Assembly (NCBI GenBank): GCA_007133145.1
Contig: SLNF01000055.1
Location: forward strand, 1 to 8,374
Source: Nitriliruptorales bacterium
Lineage (GTDB): Bacteria > Actinomycetota > Nitriliruptoria > Euzebyales > Egibacteraceae
DNA: 8,374 nt
Reading direction: 5' to 3'
The notes below the pieces were generated by a model. It did no database searches. It was not told the DNA's origin and was given only the letters and a program-made list of their open reading frames with translations. The position numbers were made by a program, and so were the translations under genes. Below are positions 5,775-8,374 of the stretch, one piece after another. The number at the start of each line of letters is the position of its first letter. Position 1 is the first letter of the stretch.

Positions 5775-7871
5775 ATGGCCACGGAGAGCCCTGCGGCAAC
5801 GGCGGTCGGCGGCGACGGCGGGCCGAGCCCGGGACCGACGCCGGCCTGGCTCCAGCGCGCCGCGACCGTCGGCTTCTACGTCGTCGGCGTCTTCTTCACC
5901 CTCGTCCTCCTCCGCTACTACGCGACCGGCGCCGGGGGGCCCACGATGCTCGCGGTGGCGATGGTGCCCGTGGCCTACATCGTCGCCACCCTCGACGACA
6001 TCCGGCAGGGCAAGCTCTACCCGCGGCTGCCCCCGACGCTCGCCGCCGCCCTCGGCGCCGTGCTCATCGTCACGGCCGCCGTCGCCGGGCTCTACCTCTA
6101 CACGAACTTCGAGGCCATCCGCATGCTGCGGATGGGCCGCTGGACGACCGCCGACCTCACCGCCGGCGCGGCGCTGACGCTGCTGCTCCTCGAGTACTCC
6201 CGCCGCAAGTACCTGCCGCTGTTCATCCTCAATGTCGTCCTTGCCTTCTACGTGGTCTACGGCTACCTCGTGCCGGGGATGTTCGGGCACTCCGGGATGT
6301 CGTGGAGCCGGGTCGTGACCTCGATGAGCCTCGAGACGAGCACGGGGATCTTCGAGCAGCTGCCACAGCTCGCGCTCACCCTCATCGGCTCGTTCATCCT
6401 CGTGCTCGCGACCCTGCGCGGCTTCGGGGCGATCGACTCGATCATCCGTGGGGCGCAGCGCCTCGCGGTGCGCTCGCCCCACCTCCTGCCGCAGGCCGCG
6501 GTCATCGGCTCCTTCGGCGTCGCCGCGGTCAGCGGCAGCGGCGCGGCCAACGCTGCGACGACCGGCTCGGTGACGATTCCCGCCCTCATCAAGTCCGGGA
6601 TCCCGAAGGTGCGCGCCGCGGCGATCGAGACCGCGACCTCGCTCGGCGGGCAGCTCATGCCGCCGCTCATGGGCATCGCCGCCTTCCTCATGGCCGACTA
6701 CATGGGGGTGAGCTACTTCGACGTCGTGGCCCGCGGCTTCGCCCCGGCGATCATCTACTTCCTCGGCGTGAGCTTCGCGGTCTACCTCCTCGCCGCGCGC
6801 TTCAACGCGAAGGGTGCGGTCCCCGACGTCTCGCCCCTGACCTTCTTCGACAGGGCCAACCTCCTCGCCTACGGCGTGGCGATCATCGGGCTCATCTACC
6901 TCATGGGTTGGGTGCGTGCCCCGGCGATGCAGGCCGCGCAGCAGATCTTCTTCGGCCTCATGGTCGCGCTCACCGCGCTGTTCCTCGTGCGGTCGCTGCG
7001 CAGCGCGGAGTACCGCAAGCCGCGCTACCTCGTCGAGCCCTACAAGGGCTTCGTCGAGACGTTCTCGCGCATGACCTCCGAGCTGACGATCCTCCTGTCG
7101 ATCCTCGGGCTCGTCACCGCGTCCTTCACGATCACCGGGGTGCCGACCGCGGTCGGTCAGCTCATGGTCGAGGTCGCGAGCGTCAACGTCGTCCTCGTCA
7201 TCCTCGTCGCGTTCCTCTTCGGCTACGTCGTCGGGATGGGGCTGCCGCCGGCGCCGACCTACATCATCGTCGCCGTCGTCATCGCGCCGTTCATGATCCA
7301 GATGGGCCTCGATCCCTGGCAGGTCCACTTCTACGCGTTCCTCATCGCCGCCTTCGGTGAGCTCTCCCCGCCGACCTCGCTCACCGCGGCGGTGACCTCA
7401 CGCATCGCCGACGCCTCGTTCATGCGGACGATGGTGCGCGCGCTGGAGATGGCGCTGCCGCTGCTGCTGCTCATGGTCGCGCTCTTCACCTGGCCGGGTC
7501 TCGTCATCGAGCCCGGGCTCCCCCAGCTCGTGCCGTTCGCCTTCGTGCTCATCGCGGTCATCGGGATCATCGCGAGCCTGCAGTCGGTCTTCTCCGACAA
7601 CCCGGTGACCCGCGTCGTCCTCCAGGTCGCCCTCGGTGCGAGCGCCGCCGGTCTGCTGCTGCGGCCGATCCTGCCCGTCGCGCTCGTGCTCGCCGCCGCC
7701 GTCGTCGGCCTCGTCGCGGTGGGCTTCTGGCGCACCCGGTCGCAGGCGGCGCGCGAGCTCGCCGCCCACCGGGCCGGCGCCGACGGGCAGGGTGGCGAGG
7801 CGCCGGTGGGGGAGACCGGTGAGGGGGCCCGCGAGGAGACTGGCGAGGAGGCCGGCGGGCGTCCCACCTGA
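5775..7871 (+). CDS. TRAP transporter fused permease subunit (DctQM type)
   Basis: The 698-residue polytopic membrane protein joins the small DctQ-like and large DctM-like TRAP subunits in one chain, the arrangement usual with TAXI binding proteins. It would import the captured solute using a cation gradient. The N-terminal DctQ-like part has hydrophobic segments near 32-47, 57-73, 89-110, 128-140 and 148-168. The DctM-like part shows the conserved SGSGAANAATTGSVTIP (253-269), GGQLMPPLMGIAAFLMAD (291-308), VVGMGLPPAPTYIIVA (485-500) and FGELSPPTSL (527-536). Further membrane segments follow, to about 651. The tail (about 655-698) is cytoplasmic-looking, Gly/Glu-rich and probably disordered. 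The start is ATG 5775 with GAGGTG (5765-5770) 4 nt upstream. It lies 72 nt after the binding-protein gene, with the hairpin between and no separate promoter visible, so the two form one operon. Confidence 0.95.
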   Translation: MATESPAATAVGGDGGPSPGPTPAWLQRAATVGFYVVGVFFTLVLLRYYATGAGGPTMLAVAMVPVAYIVATLDDIRQGKLYPRLPPTLAAALGAVLIVTAAVAGLYLYTNFEAIRMLRMGRWTTADLTAGAALTLLLLEYSRRKYLPLFILNVVLAFYVVYGYLVPGMFGHSGMSWSRVVTSMSLETSTGIFEQLPQLALTLIGSFILVLATLRGFGAIDSIIRGAQRLAVRSPHLLPQAAVIGSFGVAAVSGSGAANAATTGSVTIPALIKSGIPKVRAAAIETATSLGGQLMPPLMGIAAFLMADYMGVSYFDVVARGFAPAIIYFLGVSFAVYLLAARFNAKGAVPDVSPLTFFDRANLLAYGVAIIGLIYLMGWVRAPAMQAAQQIFFGLMVALTALFLVRSLRSAEYRKPRYLVEPYKGFVETFSRMTSELTILLSILGLVTASFTITGVPTAVGQLMVEVASVNVVLVILVAFLFGYVVGMGLPPAPTYIIVAVVIAPFMIQMGLDPWQVHFYAFLIAAFGELSPPTSLTAAVTSRIADASFMRTMVRALEMALPLLLLMVALFTWPGLVIEPGLPQLVPFAFVLIAVIGIIASLQSVFSDNPVTRVVLQVALGASAAGLLLRPILPVALVLAAAVVGLVAVGFWRTRSQAARELAAHRAGADGQGGEAPVGETGEGAREETGEEAGGRPT

Positions 7872-7878
7872 CCCGGCG

Positions 7879-7906
7879 GTGACGCTGCGCGCCGCCTGGC
7901 TACGAT
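7879..7906 (+). promoter_or_regulatory. Candidate promoter for the last gene
   Basis: GTGACG (7879-7884) and TACGAT (7901-7906) are spaced by 16 nt. The -10 is good and the -35 keeps the TGAC core. Transcription would begin near 7913, about 26 nt before the ATG at 7939. This lets the small gene be expressed separately from the TRAP operon that ends at 7871. Confidence 0.5.
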
Positions 7907-7938
7907 GGTCGCGATCCCCGAGCGAAGTGAGCGCACCC

Positions 7939-8355
7939 ATGAGTGACCCGAGCCAGCAGGGCCAGCCGAGCCAGGAGGAGATGCAGGCCTACATCGAGCA
8001 GCTCCGTGCCGCCGACCCCAGCGAGATCGTCGCCCAGGCCTTCACGATGCTCGGCACCGGCGCGGAGCTCAAGCTGGGACGGCCCGACGCCCGTGTGCTC
8101 ATCGACGCCGTTGCCGCGCTCGTCGACGCGGTCGGCGACCGGGTCAGCGACGAGCTGCGCAGCGGCATGCAGAGCGGCCTCGCCCAGCTCCAGCAGGCCC
8201 AGGTGCAGGCCGAGCAGCAGGCGCGTGCGACCAGCCCCGACGCTGAGCCCCGGACGCCCGCCGCCGAGGAGCCGCCGGCCTCTCCGCCACCCTCCACGAG
8301 CCCAGGTCAGGGCAGCAAGGCCAGCGACCGCCTGTGGGTGCCCGGCCGCGACTGA
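7939..8355 (+). CDS. Small conserved-looking cytoplasmic protein of unknown function
   Basis: I do not recognise a function for this 138-residue protein. Residues 1-15 are Gln/Ser-rich. A predicted helical core (about 16-98) contains MLGTGAELKLGRPDARVLIDAV (37-58), ending in a Gln-rich amphipathic helix (LAQLQQAQVQAEQQA). The pattern of an LG-x-KLG helix followed by D-A-x-x-x-IDA-x-A-x-L resembles small proteins of the DUF1844 type that are widespread in Actinobacteria; this is a weak guess. The last 40 residues are rich in Pro, Ser, Ala and Glu and look disordered. There is no signal peptide or membrane segment. The ATG at 7939 has only a weak AGTGAG upstream. An in-frame GTG at 7927 is possible but adds just four residues. 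The core has the same strong third-position G+C as its neighbours, which supports real coding. It lies 67 nt after the permease gene behind its own candidate promoter. Confidence 0.75.
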   Translation: MSDPSQQGQPSQEEMQAYIEQLRAADPSEIVAQAFTMLGTGAELKLGRPDARVLIDAVAALVDAVGDRVSDELRSGMQSGLAQLQQAQVQAEQQARATSPDAEPRTPAAEEPPASPPPSTSPGQGSKASDRLWVPGRD

Positions 8356-8374
8356 GCGCCGGCGCCGCAGACCC

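Noticed and set aside
4467..7328. A 953-codon open frame on the minus strand opposite the TRAP genes
   Set aside because: It is a shadow of GC-rich coding. The plus strand encodes clear TAXI and TRAP families throughout, and the minus translation is a low-complexity mix of Asp, Val, Glu, Arg and His with no recognisable fold.
7905..7946. A 13-codon upstream reading frame (ATG 7905) overlapping the start of the last gene
   Set aside because: It has no ribosome site and begins inside the -10 box, so it would lie upstream of the predicted transcript start.
8356..8365. The palindrome GCGCCGGCGC at the right edge
   Set aside because: Ten bases made only of G and C are common by chance here, and the window ends too soon to judge a terminator.

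Overview
This is a very GC-rich window, roughly 70% G+C by eye. Its codon use and gene set suggest a high-GC actinobacterium: a ribD-ribE-ribBA-ribH riboflavin cluster, GTG starts, strong GAGGAG ribosome sites, and rare lysine. The secreted binding protein is extremely acidic and the transporter belongs to the TRAP class, which is normally driven by a sodium or proton gradient. Together these hint at a marine or haloalkaline habitat, but that is inference and no species is named.

Positions 2-2653 (+) hold a tightly packed riboflavin operon: the 3' end of ribD, then ribE (riboflavin synthase), ribBA (bifunctional DHBP synthase / GTP cyclohydrolase II) and ribH (lumazine synthase). Spacing is 10 nt, 3 nt and a 4-nt overlap, so the genes are probably translationally coupled. 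RibBA starts both branches from GTP and ribulose 5-phosphate, RibD processes the pyrimidine, RibH makes 6,7-dimethyl-8-ribityllumazine and RibE dismutates it to riboflavin. The operon promoter, and any FMN riboswitch, would lie upstream of the window.

Positions 2723-3508 (+) encode a full-length prepilin peptidase/N-methyltransferase with no pilus genes in view. It converges on a short-chain dehydrogenase-like gene (3555-4349, -) across a 46-nt gap that holds an inverted repeat. This SDR belongs to an atypical BKR-like subgroup in which the catalytic Tyr and Lys are replaced.

Positions 4350-4559 are a divergent control region with a good sigma-70-type promoter reading right. It drives a two-gene TAXI-TRAP transporter: a lysine-free, highly acidic lipoprotein binding protein (4560-5702) and a fused DctQ-DctM permease (5775-7871). 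A perfect 16-bp hairpin separates the two genes and probably sets their expression ratio.

Positions 7939-8355 (+) encode a small conserved-looking protein of unknown function with its own candidate promoter. I see no RNA genes, CRISPR arrays, insertion sequences or phage genes. Apart from the transporter details and the degenerate SDR, this looks like ordinary chromosomal sequence, and I do not see a clearly new system.
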